A program made the position numbers and the translations under genes. From Ficedula albicollis (lineage: Eukaryota; Chordata; Aves; Passeriformes; Muscicapidae): 64,000 nt of DNA. A model generated the notes under the pieces. That model was not told where the DNA came from and did not search any database. It saw only the letters and a program-made list of their open reading frames with translations. Each line of letters begins with the position of its first letter. The stretch's first letter is position 1. Shown in pieces: positions 49,761-61,785 of the stretch. The stretch spans positions 34,344,289-34,408,288 of the forward strand of contig NC_021673.1 in NCBI RefSeq assembly GCF_000247815.1, given 5' to 3'.

Positions 49761-52539
49761 ACAGCACATCTATCAAAGCAGGGATGGTGAAGCTGTCCTG
49801 GCCAGGCTCTCGCAGCAGCCCCTGGCAGGTCTGGCTCAGATACAGAGCTATGCTTGGACTTTGCCCCGAGCAAAAGATGCCACCTCTAATATACAGAACT
49901 GTCATGAATTTGTTTTTTGTCATAAATGAAGCATGGGTCTGTGCTTTAATTTTCCTCACTGCCCTCTGTCAGGTAATAACCATAAATATTGTCCCGAATC
50001 ATTAAGTCACAACCTGAAATGTGATCCTGCCCAGTTCCCAATCAGACAGCCATCTGGAAGATGAAAGAAGTCTATTTTCATTTTAGAATGATCCAGACTC
50101 TAATTTGTAGTAACAGTCTTAACAGGCTGTTTCGGAGACATTAACCAGAGGCTGATGGTGGTTGCTCAAGGAGGGGGCATTGTATGTGCTGCCTAAGGCA
50201 TGTGAGGCAGGCAAAATACCCCAACACTGCTCTGAGCTTGCAGCCTCTGTGGCTCTTTATTCCAGCCCCCTGTTCCTAAATGGGCACAGGTTATGCATGC
50301 AGGGTGACTGGAAATATACAGTGTCATAAAAAATGCCAACACGTTTGCAGGAGACAGAAAATAGTGTTTCCACAAAGCTAACAGTGGTACCACAGGTCGT
50401 ATAAATGCCTCCTATCTTAGGGTTAATTCCGTGCTGAAAGCAAATATTTTTTCTATGTATAAAAATGTATTTATACATACATATATCTTATGATTTTCTG
50501 GCTACTGAAAAAAGCGTTTTCACCATCAAAGAGCTCTTTTATTGCAAAAACAAAATAATTTTTCTCTGTTAAAAGCAAAGACAAAAGGTAATCAAGTGAT
50601 TATGTGGCTGAGCAAAAGCACTGTCAATCACAATCTTCTCATTACATATCTGAAACCACTATCCCCTCCTGACCCACGATACCTTTCCTTGGTTAAGGAC
50701 ATCAAAGACCAGCTGGCCCACGATTGCCCAGAGTGAATGGGAAGCATGTGCATCGTCTCTCCCTGCCGAGACGCTGGAATGCTGCATTTCTCTGCTCCCC
50801 TGACAGCTGCAGTCTCGGGGGTTTCTGAGCAAACCCCACCAGGACTCAATTTTCCCACTTGTGGATGATGCAGTTGTTTGGGAGCATGGTGGATGCACTG
50901 ATATATGCATGCCATTCTGTGACTAGTGTCTTAAAATTAAGCCATGTCGGATGCTTTCGGTACAAAATACTAAAAGGCTACAGCCTTAACTCTGAGAGTC
51001 AGGTAATTTTGTCATAGGTCTTTTCCTCCTTTCTCCCTAGCTCTCCACAGCTCTTTCTCCCTCCTTCTTAAGCAGGGCTGAAAGCACCATGTTCAGTGCA
51101 TCCTCATCCTCACACCCTTGCTCTTGCAGACTTGGCAATTAAAGATGGATTTGGGCAGGGAGATGTGAGTGCATCCAGCAGCAGCCATCTCTCAAGCAGG
51201 AATTCAGAGCAGTGACCATTTGGCTGAGTCTCCTGTTTTCCTTGATGTTTTATCATCCTGGGTTATGTTTCCTTTAAGGATTACAGAAAGCATTTGCTAT
51301 AACAGATGTGTGTATCTAAATGAGCTTAGCCCAGAGATTTGGAAATGACCGCACAGGGGTCTCTTACAGGTAGAGATAACCGAATTAGCATCTCTCTGAA
51401 TGAGCCCTTCTATTTTTCTAAACTGCTGTGAGTTAGAAATGGTGCAGAGAGAAGATAAGGAGCAAAATAAATGCTGCTTGCCTGCATCTCTGCACTGCAG
51501 ATGTATGCTAAAGCTATTTCCTAGCAGGTAGGATTGAAGTGTGTCCTGCACAAGGAATACAACAGGGAGCGTAAAATAAGGATTCCATCTTCTTAATGTT
51601 GTTGCTGAGGAAGAGCTATACCCTGCTGTATGTCCTGCATCCCCCAAAATAACTTTATCCACTGTGAGTGCCCTGTTCCTCAACATGGGTGACCCTTTGA
51701 AGCCTTTGTGCCCTCTGGGGCAACACCTTCCTTGTGCACACCACCATATGCATGGGTCTCCTACACATTTCCTATCAGACAGCTGAAATACTGGTGTTTC
51801 CATCTAAACTTCACAATGGCAGGAAGTAAAAGACACTCTGGGTGCATTTCCCCAAGCATGACTGCATGAGGCTTGCTGAAGCTATTATTTCCAGCCCAGC
51901 AAGGCATTAGCTGGGGTCAGTCTCAGGTGCTCAGAGCTGCATGTGGCAAATGGAAATCTTCACCCTGAACCTGATACATTAACAGGCAAAACAGTCTGGG
52001 GAAAGGAAATTCCTGACCACGTTCCCTGATCAGAAAATGATCACTGAAATAGTGAAATCCTGGATATACTAGCACAGAGGAGTTGTTCACCCTGACCTCC
52101 AAAGTTTTTACATTCAACCATGGAGGTGAAGATGTCAGTGGAAAATCCAGATTTGGTCCCCTATTTCTATGACAAAGACACTATTTTTCCTTCCCTATTG
52201 GAAAGTAAACATGTCTAACTAGCAGCCACCAAAAATCCAGCAGGAGCACAAAGCACTGAAAGCTTTGCTAATATTGTCTTTCCAAAAATATGCAAAGGAA
52301 GCTATTTTTCATTATTTTTAAATGTGAAAGCATCTACACTTTACTATTACAGTGCAATGGTCTGAAAATAAAATCACAAGGATGATTTGGCATATCATAC
52401 CACATCTATTGAAAAATGTCCACTGCAGCCCTTTGAAATCATTTGGTAACTTTTTATTTTGCTTTTTTAAAAGTCACATAATTTGGACAAAGCACAGTTG
52501 TGGTAATAGGGAGCATGCTGGGTCTTTCTACATTCCATG
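49761..52539. other. Anonymous noncoding DNA
   Basis: I recognise no gene. The 168-codon minus frame at 51297-51803 has no recognisable domain. Confidence 0.6.
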
Positions 52540-52850
52540 GCTGTAATAATGAAGCCATTAAATTACTAGGTCAGAGGCCCCAATTCGCAAAGAAATAATA
52601 CCAGTTTATTATTTCTAATCTTATTAAGTTAGAAAATTGTCTCGAGATGTAACATCAACCTGTAATGGCTGAAGTATTGATTATATTAACCCAATGCTCA
52701 TGGATAATTCAAAGAGCCTGATTTCATCTAATTTCTGCAATTTTTAAAAGAGTCCAGCCCAATTTTTTATGGCAAACTAATCCAGAATTATTTCTATAAA
52801 TAATGAAAATGTATTATAGGATTTGCCAGGAGTAAGCCAATAAAACATTC
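52540..52850. promoter_or_regulatory. Possible noncoding regulatory element
   Basis: About 300 bp of AT-rich, non-repetitive sequence has many ATTA/TAAT cores (for example ATTAAATTACTAGG and GATTATATTAACCC) and a few CpGs retained near TCTCGAGATG. This resembles a conserved noncoding element, but nothing in a single sequence proves it. Confidence 0.2.
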
Positions 52851-53910
52851 TGTGTGATGGCTAGTGGAGTGGAGTTTTAATCTCTTTCTTCTTAATCTTT
52901 CTTGAATCATGAATCTTCTGAATCTTCTTTTTTTTCTCTTTTTTTTCTTCCCATTTTTTAGTCTTCCATTGTTGTCCCTTTTGGCAATATAAAGCTGCAT
53001 ATTACAGAAATATCCATGGACTTGCTTTGTTCACCTTCTGACTGAAATTGATAGGTCCTAGGAAGATTTTACCTGGATTAATATAACAAAGAATATCATT
53101 TCAGCTCTGACAAACTTGACTCTTCCCAAGTTTTGTACCACAGCTACACTAGCAAGGGAAATGGTGTAAGATTCTGTGTGACTTGGTTCCCAGAAAAAAA
53201 TTTTGCTGTTTTAAATTGCTGTCAAGTTTTTAAGAAATATCCAGTAGTGTTTGCATGTGCCCAAGTGATGCATATGTCCTTATACTCACAGGCACACCTG
53301 GATGTGGTTCAAGGTCCGTTAAGCTCAATGGGAATCTTTCCATTACTTCATTGAGCTTTGGATTGAGCCTTGGGGGTTGGTTGATTTTAAATATACATTT
53401 TCTAAGGTTGTTTCTGATCTTTCCCACTGACCTCGCTCTGCACCACTTCCCCAGTTTCCATCCAGAAACCCCAGCTTGAGAAAAGCTGTGTTTGGGGATT
53501 TTTCTGTGCCTCCTTTTCTGCCTCCATCCCTGTGGCTTTCCTATCAAAGCACTACATGCATTAAGAAAATTAATGTGACTTAAGTTACTGAACCAACCTG
53601 AAGGCTAGTTCACTCAAAAATATTTCCTATAAGGATATTTATTAGCTCAGAAGACATGTGTGGGCAAAGCATGTTATTTAGTGACCTGTAATGCCCAAAT
53701 AATGATCACAATAAATCAGTACTCATTACTATGTAAGGGAGGTCTGGATCGAGTGACTCAGTGGGTAATGAGGTCTAATTTAGTGCCATGGTATTATTTT
53801 ACAGAGTATTTGGGGCAGGGGGCAGGGAAGCAGGGGCTGAAGGGGGTCTAATTACCTCAGATTTCTCGTGTGATGATGAGCCTCTAACTTTGGCCAGCTG
53901 CTTCAGCAGG
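52851..53910. other. Anonymous noncoding DNA
   Basis: No gene is recognised. An AP-1 core TGACTCA occurs at 53754-53760, and a G-rich patch (GGGGCAGGGGGCAGGG) near 53812-53828. Confidence 0.6.
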
Positions 53911-53995
53911 GTGTTAGAGGTCAGGCCTTTAATTGCTATTGGCTGCATTTGGCTACATTAAGTAAATAAATATTTAAGGTCTGGACCTCTAACAC
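53911..53995 (+). ncRNA. Candidate precursor-miRNA-like hairpin
   Basis: GTGTTAGAGGTC (53911-53922) pairs perfectly with GACCTCTAACAC (53984-53995). After one bulged G (53983) the stem continues for 7 bp with one G-T pair, then one mismatch and 3 bp. The total is about 22 bp, closing on a 38-nt loop. The 85-nt span is in the pre-miRNA size range. A competing right arm, CCTCTAAC, lies just upstream at 53881-53888 and can pair over 8 bp with GTTAGAGG at 53913-53920. Strand and expression are unknown. Confidence 0.35.
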
Positions 53996-55208
53996 TGGGT
54001 TAAATGGAGCAAGACTGGGGCTAAAATCAATATAATGGGATATAGGGAGGGGGGGGAAAAGCACTGAGTTAGAAGATAAAGAATTGAAGTCTTCCTTGAT
54101 AAATGGGTGAGGGGTGGATTTAGGTGTAGGACTTGCTGGCAGCAAAACCCTGGACCTCAGAAGGATCAGCACAGTCCACAGCATCTAGGTTAAAGGCCAC
54201 AATACCTTGACATTTCAGCTTTTATTTTGAGCTGAGACTCCAGAGGCATTACTCCTTCTCTTCTCTCTCCTGCCACCTGGGTGGGACTATTTCCTCTGGC
54301 ATCAGTGGGCACCTCTGTTATCCACAGGGAAGAAAAGATGCAGTACTGGAGACTCAGAAGGGGGACATCCCAAAGTTCATCCCCACCAGATTTTGATACA
54401 GTCTGCAGGCATCAGTCCCCAGAAGCAGGCTCCTTTATAATGCATGTGTGCACCCCAGGAGAAAGACAGTCCTCATACAAGTACAACTTCTACAACACAC
54501 TACTCCCTGCCTCCAGGGTTTTCAGAACTGTCTGATGGTTTAGTCGTGTGTTAACTACTAAAATTAGTAGTAAGCATTAGGTGCTGGGCTTGCCTGGGCA
54601 GGTGAAGCTCTTGGAGTAAAAATCTCCTAGAAACTAGTTATTCCATCTCCTATAATGGCCTTGAGTGAATCCTATTCTGGGAATTCACAAAAGCAAAGCT
54701 GAGTTCTTGCAAGTTGAGTCCTTGAATTTCAGAGATGTATGGGGCTTTCAGTGGCACATGGGGATCCAGGCAGTGGGCTCAGCCTATCTCCTTGGTATAA
54801 CAGTCCAAGAATAGCATGATACAGTCTTCAGCATCCATGAAACCAAATTGTCATCCACAGAAATGCATATTCCTTCTGGTAGAGACTGTGCCAGCTCATC
54901 TCTAAGACTCTGCTTATACCTGTTATGTCTGGATGTTAGGAAGAGATGAGGCTCATGGGAGACATCAGTATAAATCCTGCCTGGAAGATTCAAGTGGAAA
55001 CTAAAACTTTTTCTCACTCTAATACTCAAAGGAGGAAAGAAATGTTTTCAAAAATGATTCTACATACCAGCTTTCACTCCTTTTTCCCATCTTTCTCTCT
55101 CCAGCCAGACATAGTGAGAAGTGAGGAATAGCTCAGTAACTTCAGTCCTACTCTGCTTCTAGACTGAGCCTCTTCAGATGACTTTGAACAGATGCAACAG
55201 AAAATCCC
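53996..55208. other. Anonymous noncoding DNA
   Basis: I recognise no gene. A short G-run with flanking purines lies near 54047-54060. Confidence 0.6.
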
Positions 55209-55914
<706 letters not shown>

Positions 55915-57049
55915 TGATATCATATGTGAAGAACTCAGGGAGAAAACCCAGCAAGAGCTGTGTAGCAGCAACCAGTGTGTGCAGAACAGTATCATGGTTC
56001 TGCATATTTCAGAGTAGAAATGAGCCATTTCTCTGCAGTGGGCATCATTTTAGATGGGAAGAAGAGCAGACAGAGACTAGGCTGTGTGTCCATGAACTTG
56101 CCTGTCGCCAGCTGTGTTTACTGTGCAGGTTAACACTGTGTGCTGCACAAGGCAGCTTTTACCAACATGCTCTTCAAGCCTTTTCCAAGAAACATCATTA
56201 TAGCTATTGTTAAATCCTCAAGGAAGAGCTTTCTACTTACCAACTGTCCTCTGGTTCCTAAGAAAATTACATCTGTGCAATTACCAGAGTGTCCATGTGT
56301 TAGCACCTTCTCTCTCCTCTGCCTCCACAAACTTAGTGACAGATTTAACTAAATCCTACAGAGCTGTAGGGATCTCAAAGACATGAAATTCTGCAAATTT
56401 AATTAAATACTCAGCCACATAGAGGAGACAGATCCCAATGGTTCCCATGCTTGCAGAAAGGCTGCAAACTGACCACTCAAACTCACAGCTACAAAACATT
56501 AGCAGATCCACGAGGAGAACACTATTATGAATTCCCCAACCATAACTAGAGAAAAACTTATTCTTCACCAAAGAAGTCCGAACAGAATCTAAAGAGACAC
56601 TGAAAAGCAGATTTCATGTATCTTTTAGAATTCTAGAACTTTATTCTCACATGTATAATCCAAGGACTCTACAAAACAAATGAAGAGAACGAGGCAGTGA
56701 GCGGACTCCAGGATGCAGATAATATACAGAGGATTTTTATTCTAGCTTCCTTTCTCTTCCTTGGCCTTTGAGTCCTCCCTCTGCTCTTTTGCAGGTTATC
56801 TGAGTGCTGATAAGTCTCAAAGGTTGCAGGTTATGGGAAGGCCATGTGTGTGATAATGCAGTATTATATTTGGCTTGCTCTCCCTCGTGTTTTCATTTCT
56901 GAATAAAAGGGGCTCCTTTGTTCTAGGTGTGGGCACAGGCTGAAGTGAAATACCCAAAGGTCTGGATGTCTTTTTGACATGTCCAGTCAGCACTGATTTC
57001 TTACTGTCTGGAGGCCTTTGACACAGCAATCCATTATTTCTTGGTTTAA
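55915..57049. other. Anonymous noncoding DNA
   Basis: I recognise no gene in this stretch. Confidence 0.6.
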
Positions 57050-57480
57050 TTCTTTATGCACGGCTTTTCATATTGATTACCTAACATCATTAGTTTTGGT
57101 CATTCCATACAAGAGACAATGGAAAGATCAATTTTAACCATATGAGTTAAAGGAACTTACTCTTAAAGCATCCAGGGACTGGAATCATTTATCTTCTGCT
57201 CTCTGAATCATAAATCTTTTACAAGTGCAGCATTAGATTCATTGTTTGCTACAGCCACATGTGATGCAGTCGGGGATCATTGTAAAAGTGTCCTACATTG
57301 CAGAGTGAGGCTGTACCCATAAAGAATATTAATGTACAGTATTGTCATGGAAATTGTCACAAGCTGCTGCAGAGGGCATGGTTTTCACAAGAGCTGTGCA
57401 AATCATCAATTGTTTTTAATTTGGTGGCTGAACTGTAAAGAGAGAATTTGTTTCCTTTAGATCCAGAATGAAAAATATTC
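57050..57480. promoter_or_regulatory. Possible noncoding regulatory element
   Basis: This is non-repetitive AT-rich sequence with clustered ATTA, CAATTG and GCAAATCATCAATTG-type motifs. The texture is like conserved noncoding elements. This is a low-confidence inference. Confidence 0.18.
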
Positions 57481-60400
57481 CTTTCCTCAACTAATCAGAA
57501 AATGTTTTGCATCCAAGCAAATAATTTTTCCAGGCTTTTTTTTAGTAAAATAAAAGGGAATTCTGAAAGGAAGAACTAGTGTCACAAAGGGATATTGGTG
57601 ACATTTGCAGAATTGGGCAGAAAATGGGAAGTAGTCGATCTGCATGCAGTAACTGTGGGTGAGGCTCTCATGAAAAATACAGGAATGTATCATTCAGGCT
57701 GGCAGCTGCTTATTTAGGACTCAGGAAAGAAGTGGGAATGCTGCTCTCTTAATCACATGCACAAAAACTGTATTGCTTTTCAAGATAATTTACACAAACA
57801 CGAGAGGAAGATTTTAAGCCATGGCCACTCATATCCTAAGCTTCTATAGGGACAGATAGAGGGAATGCAGAGACATGATATCTCTGAGCTGCTGCTCAGA
57901 GCCTGCACTGAAGTTTCCCAAGAAAACAGTAAAAGAAGCCAGTTATCATTCTTTTATAACAAACTAGCAGTGTCCAAACTCTCAGATACTGCAGCAAGAG
58001 GGGAATGAGTCAAGTCATTGTTGGAAGGTTCAGGCTTTGATGGCCTGAGTTAATGGAGCTCTCCCACAGCACTGTTACCTTGGTTAGGGCTTGTCACTGG
58101 GAGGGAATATGATCAAAAACAATGGGCCAATCTAAATATCTCTGCACTGGCTACATCTAACCAAGATCAACAGAGCTGCACAAATAACAAGAGGAAAGGT
58201 ATTTTTACTGGCTTTGACCTAAGCAGTCATATGGACATCCAGAGGCTGTACATTTGCATTTGTTGTGCATAAGGGCTCTGACATCTCCAAGATACCTGAT
58301 CCAGTTTTCCAGTCTCAAGAGAGGTGAGTTGGATTGGTTCAGATTAGGATACAAATTTGAAATTTTGGATAGTCGATCAAATGGATGAGTTGAAAGTTTA
58401 GAAATAATTCTCATTCAGGTTTTGTTACCAATCAAATTGGGAGAGGAATCTAAAAAGTGCTAATATTTATTTTTTTTTTCAATCTTGTTAGAAAGAGCTG
58501 TTCATTTTAAAAAAATTAACATTTTCCAACAAGAGTTTGACTCCCTCCCCAGGAGTTTCAAAGAGGACATTTTATTCTTCCCAAAATTTCAACTGTTCTG
58601 CCTGGAGAATTCCTTTGGGGAATTTGAGAATTTGCTGCTACATATCTCCTGCTGTGAAGTGCTGAGGAAAAGAACTGAAAAATAACAGGACTGATCTCCT
58701 TCCAAGGCATGCAAAGTCATAGTCTCTGTCCTTCATTGCAGAGAAGTAATGTCCTGTTGTTAAGGACACCACTCTCACCAAAGTCCTGGGAGTAATTTAG
58801 AGGGTTTAGATATTCTGGCCAATGTTCAAGTGGTGATGTCCAGTGGAGCTTCAAAATCCCTTTAGGAGTCCTGTGCTGAATCACAAAAATTGAAGACCTA
58901 GGAGGTGATAAGAACACAGCGTGAGCAAAATGGTGATAAAAAAAACAGGACAGCTTCAAAGACTTTCCTTTATCTTGGACTGCAATAATTAAGAATGCAG
59001 CTTCAAACTTGCCCCCAGCTGAATTTATTTTTATTTCTTTCTTCCAGCTTTACCAAAACAATGACAGATAAATAGATAAGTGAAATGCTGAGGGGAAAAA
59101 AAAAAAAAGACAACAAAAAATTAAGGGATGAGATCATCCAAGCAGTCTTCCTGCTAAGAGAGTGGTTAGTATGGAAGTCACAGATGCAGCAGTTGCATGG
59201 GGTGAGCTCAGGAGGGAGCCTGAAGAGGATGTACAGTGTGGCATTACATGATCAGGAGTATCTGTGAGCAGCCAGAAGGACCCTCCACAGCTCTGACTTA
59301 CAGCAAGGGGGTTTGTCTGGGAAATGCTGCTTTTTGCTCTCAGGAAGCCCAGCCATTTTTGTAGAGCTGATGGCAGTGGTAAAAAATACCCTATTCATAG
59401 CCAGTAGCAATGTGGTTATGAGGTGGAGGTTTGGTTCAGAAAGCAAATACAAGAAGGGCAGACCCTGTGCAACCTACACCTGGAGCAGATAATAAACTGG
59501 CTCTGAGGGAGAGCATTTTATTCCAGCATGGCTCAAGATGATGCATGAAACCACCAAAGATTACAGTCAGTGATGTCTTGGGAGTGATTTGATGTTTATG
59601 GTTAACCCTAACATTGCTTTTGTTTATAGACACTATTTCTAGAGTAATTTTATCTTGTATGGCTTTTATGGAAACAAAAATTATCAGGCTACGGCTTTTA
59701 TAGTACAGAGGGTGACATGGGCTTGATTTACACTTCATTATAAACCAAATATTACTCAGGTGCATAGTACATGTTTTCCTGGTGAAATTCACAAAGGAAG
59801 TGAGATATTTTTGAGCTTCTCTGTATGACCAGGTAGTCTGTGTTGGACTCACCTTGGATGTTAGTGCATCCTTAGGCAGCAGAGCCTTTTCCTTGGAAAA
59901 CCGCCTCCAGGAACAGGTTGGTTCCTCTGTGTTTTTACCCCTTAACTCTTACATATCAGGGTGTTGACCTTACAGCCTCTCTTTAGAAAGGGAAACAGAG
60001 ATACTTTTTTTTCTACCCTTGAGTATCTCACACCCTTTGGAATTATGAGTGAGAGAGATTAACCACAGGCAGACCTCCAAAGTAAAATCACACATTGAGA
60101 ATGTTCTGCACAGTGCCATGGGGTTGGATCCCCACCCTGCCCCTTGTGTCCTAGGGTTTTTTCCAGGTACAAACCAATATATCCCACCCCAGGGAAGTTC
60201 TGAGAAGCCCAGTATAGCTGAGGGGAGTAATTAGGTTTAAATCCTCCTGTGTAGGTGGGAAGCTTCTCAGGTGAGCTTTGAGCCTCACAGAGTCCAAAGG
60301 ATTTCCAGGAAAGTCCATTCCCAAAATTGTCCCATCTATCTAACTGCCAACACTCCTGAAGAAGCATTCAGAAAACCTCTGTGAATCATAATACTGAGCT

Positions 60401-61588
60401 TCAGTCAGGCCAGCAACACAGCAACAGTGAAGTCCATAAGGAAAAAAAATAATACTCTGACTTTTCAAGGATGGTCATTAATTTCCATGCAACTGTTCAA
60501 AGCAAGGGGGGAAAAAAATAAAAGCTGTGTTTTAAAATGTTGTCAACTTCTTAACAAAAACAGCTTTCCAGACTGAAAAGGCAGTTTCCCTGTTGGAAAT
60601 AAATTCCTTTTGGTTTTCCACAAGCATTCTAAAGACAAAAGATGCAATGATTGTTTAGTCTGGTTTTGTTTTCTTCAATGAGAAACTGTTTAAATTTGTA
60701 TTTTTCCTCTGCTTTACTGGAGGTGAGAATTCATTGCCACACACATCTCTTTGGTGGCCACTTGGGGAGTCAGATGGAGACCACTTGGCTGTCTTGCTTC
60801 ACCGTTGATGCTGCCCTCATCCCTAAAGTGGTAGTGGGATTCTAATGGTGCAGTGGGGAAAACACAACCCTGTGTAGGGGTTGCTGAAAACTTCTATTCC
60901 TGCCTGGACCTATTCACACAAAAGAGAAGCACCAGAGCTGAAGTACTGCACAGCTGCTAAACCCCTTTACTGGGGCCTGGAGACTCAGGAATGGTCACTA
61001 ATCCTCTTTACTGTTTCTCCTGTTTAGAAAGGCACTCTGTCTTCGTGGTATCTGGCATTGCTGTGGCTGCTAGGGTTTATCTCTGCAGTAACCATGGGGC
61101 TGAGGAAGTGCAGGGTCTCATGCTGGTATTCCAATAAGCTGATGGGAAACAACCCTCCCTGGGAGCAGGCACCCTGTGAAATGTCAGTACAGCATTTCTG
61201 AAAGCCAGGATGTGATCTGAAGGGAGCCACTTGAATTCTTCCCAAGGTAATGCTTCCTACTGGGCAGTTCCACTCCTGATGTCTCACCTCTGCAAGTGGA
61301 CAAGGTGAGTGTATATTTAAGCCCAGCTGACCCCCATGTTTCTGTCTGGGTGCTGGCAGATTGTTGGGGGAGAGGAAGGCAGTAGAATTTCACTTTCAGA
61401 GTTGCTTGAGTATTCATAAAGTTGGAATCAGGGATGAAAACAATTCCTCTGGCAAGGAATCCTGGAATTAACTGAAGAAAATGTATCTGATTATGAAAAG
61501 TGCAGGAGTTGAGCATTTCTGGTTGCTGTTAGCATGCAGCAAATTGAGGTATTGTAGTTTTATCTGTTACCAGAAAAGCCCTCTACTT
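57481..61588. other. Anonymous noncoding DNA
   Basis: I recognise no gene. Open frames reach 138 codons (59436-59852, -) without recognisable domains. Confidence 0.6.
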
Positions 61589-61785
61589 AAAAAAAAAAAA
61601 AAAGAAAAAAAGAAAAAAGAAAAAAATAAAAGTAGCAGCCCCACCGTCTCATTTTTAACAAGGACCAGCTGAAAAATGAAGGCAAGCAGCACACAGACCA
61701 TCTTATGTCTGCCAATTCATTTCCTGGCCCTGAAAGAAAAAAAAAAAAAAAGAAAGAAAAAAAAAAGAAGAGGAGAAAAAAATCC
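61589..61785 (+). repeat. Two A-rich simple-sequence stretches
   Basis: A-rich stretches with G interruptions lie at about 61589-61627 and 61738-61785. They make poly-Lys frames on + and poly-Phe frames on -. Either could be an old retroposon tail, but no body was recognised. Confidence 0.85.
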
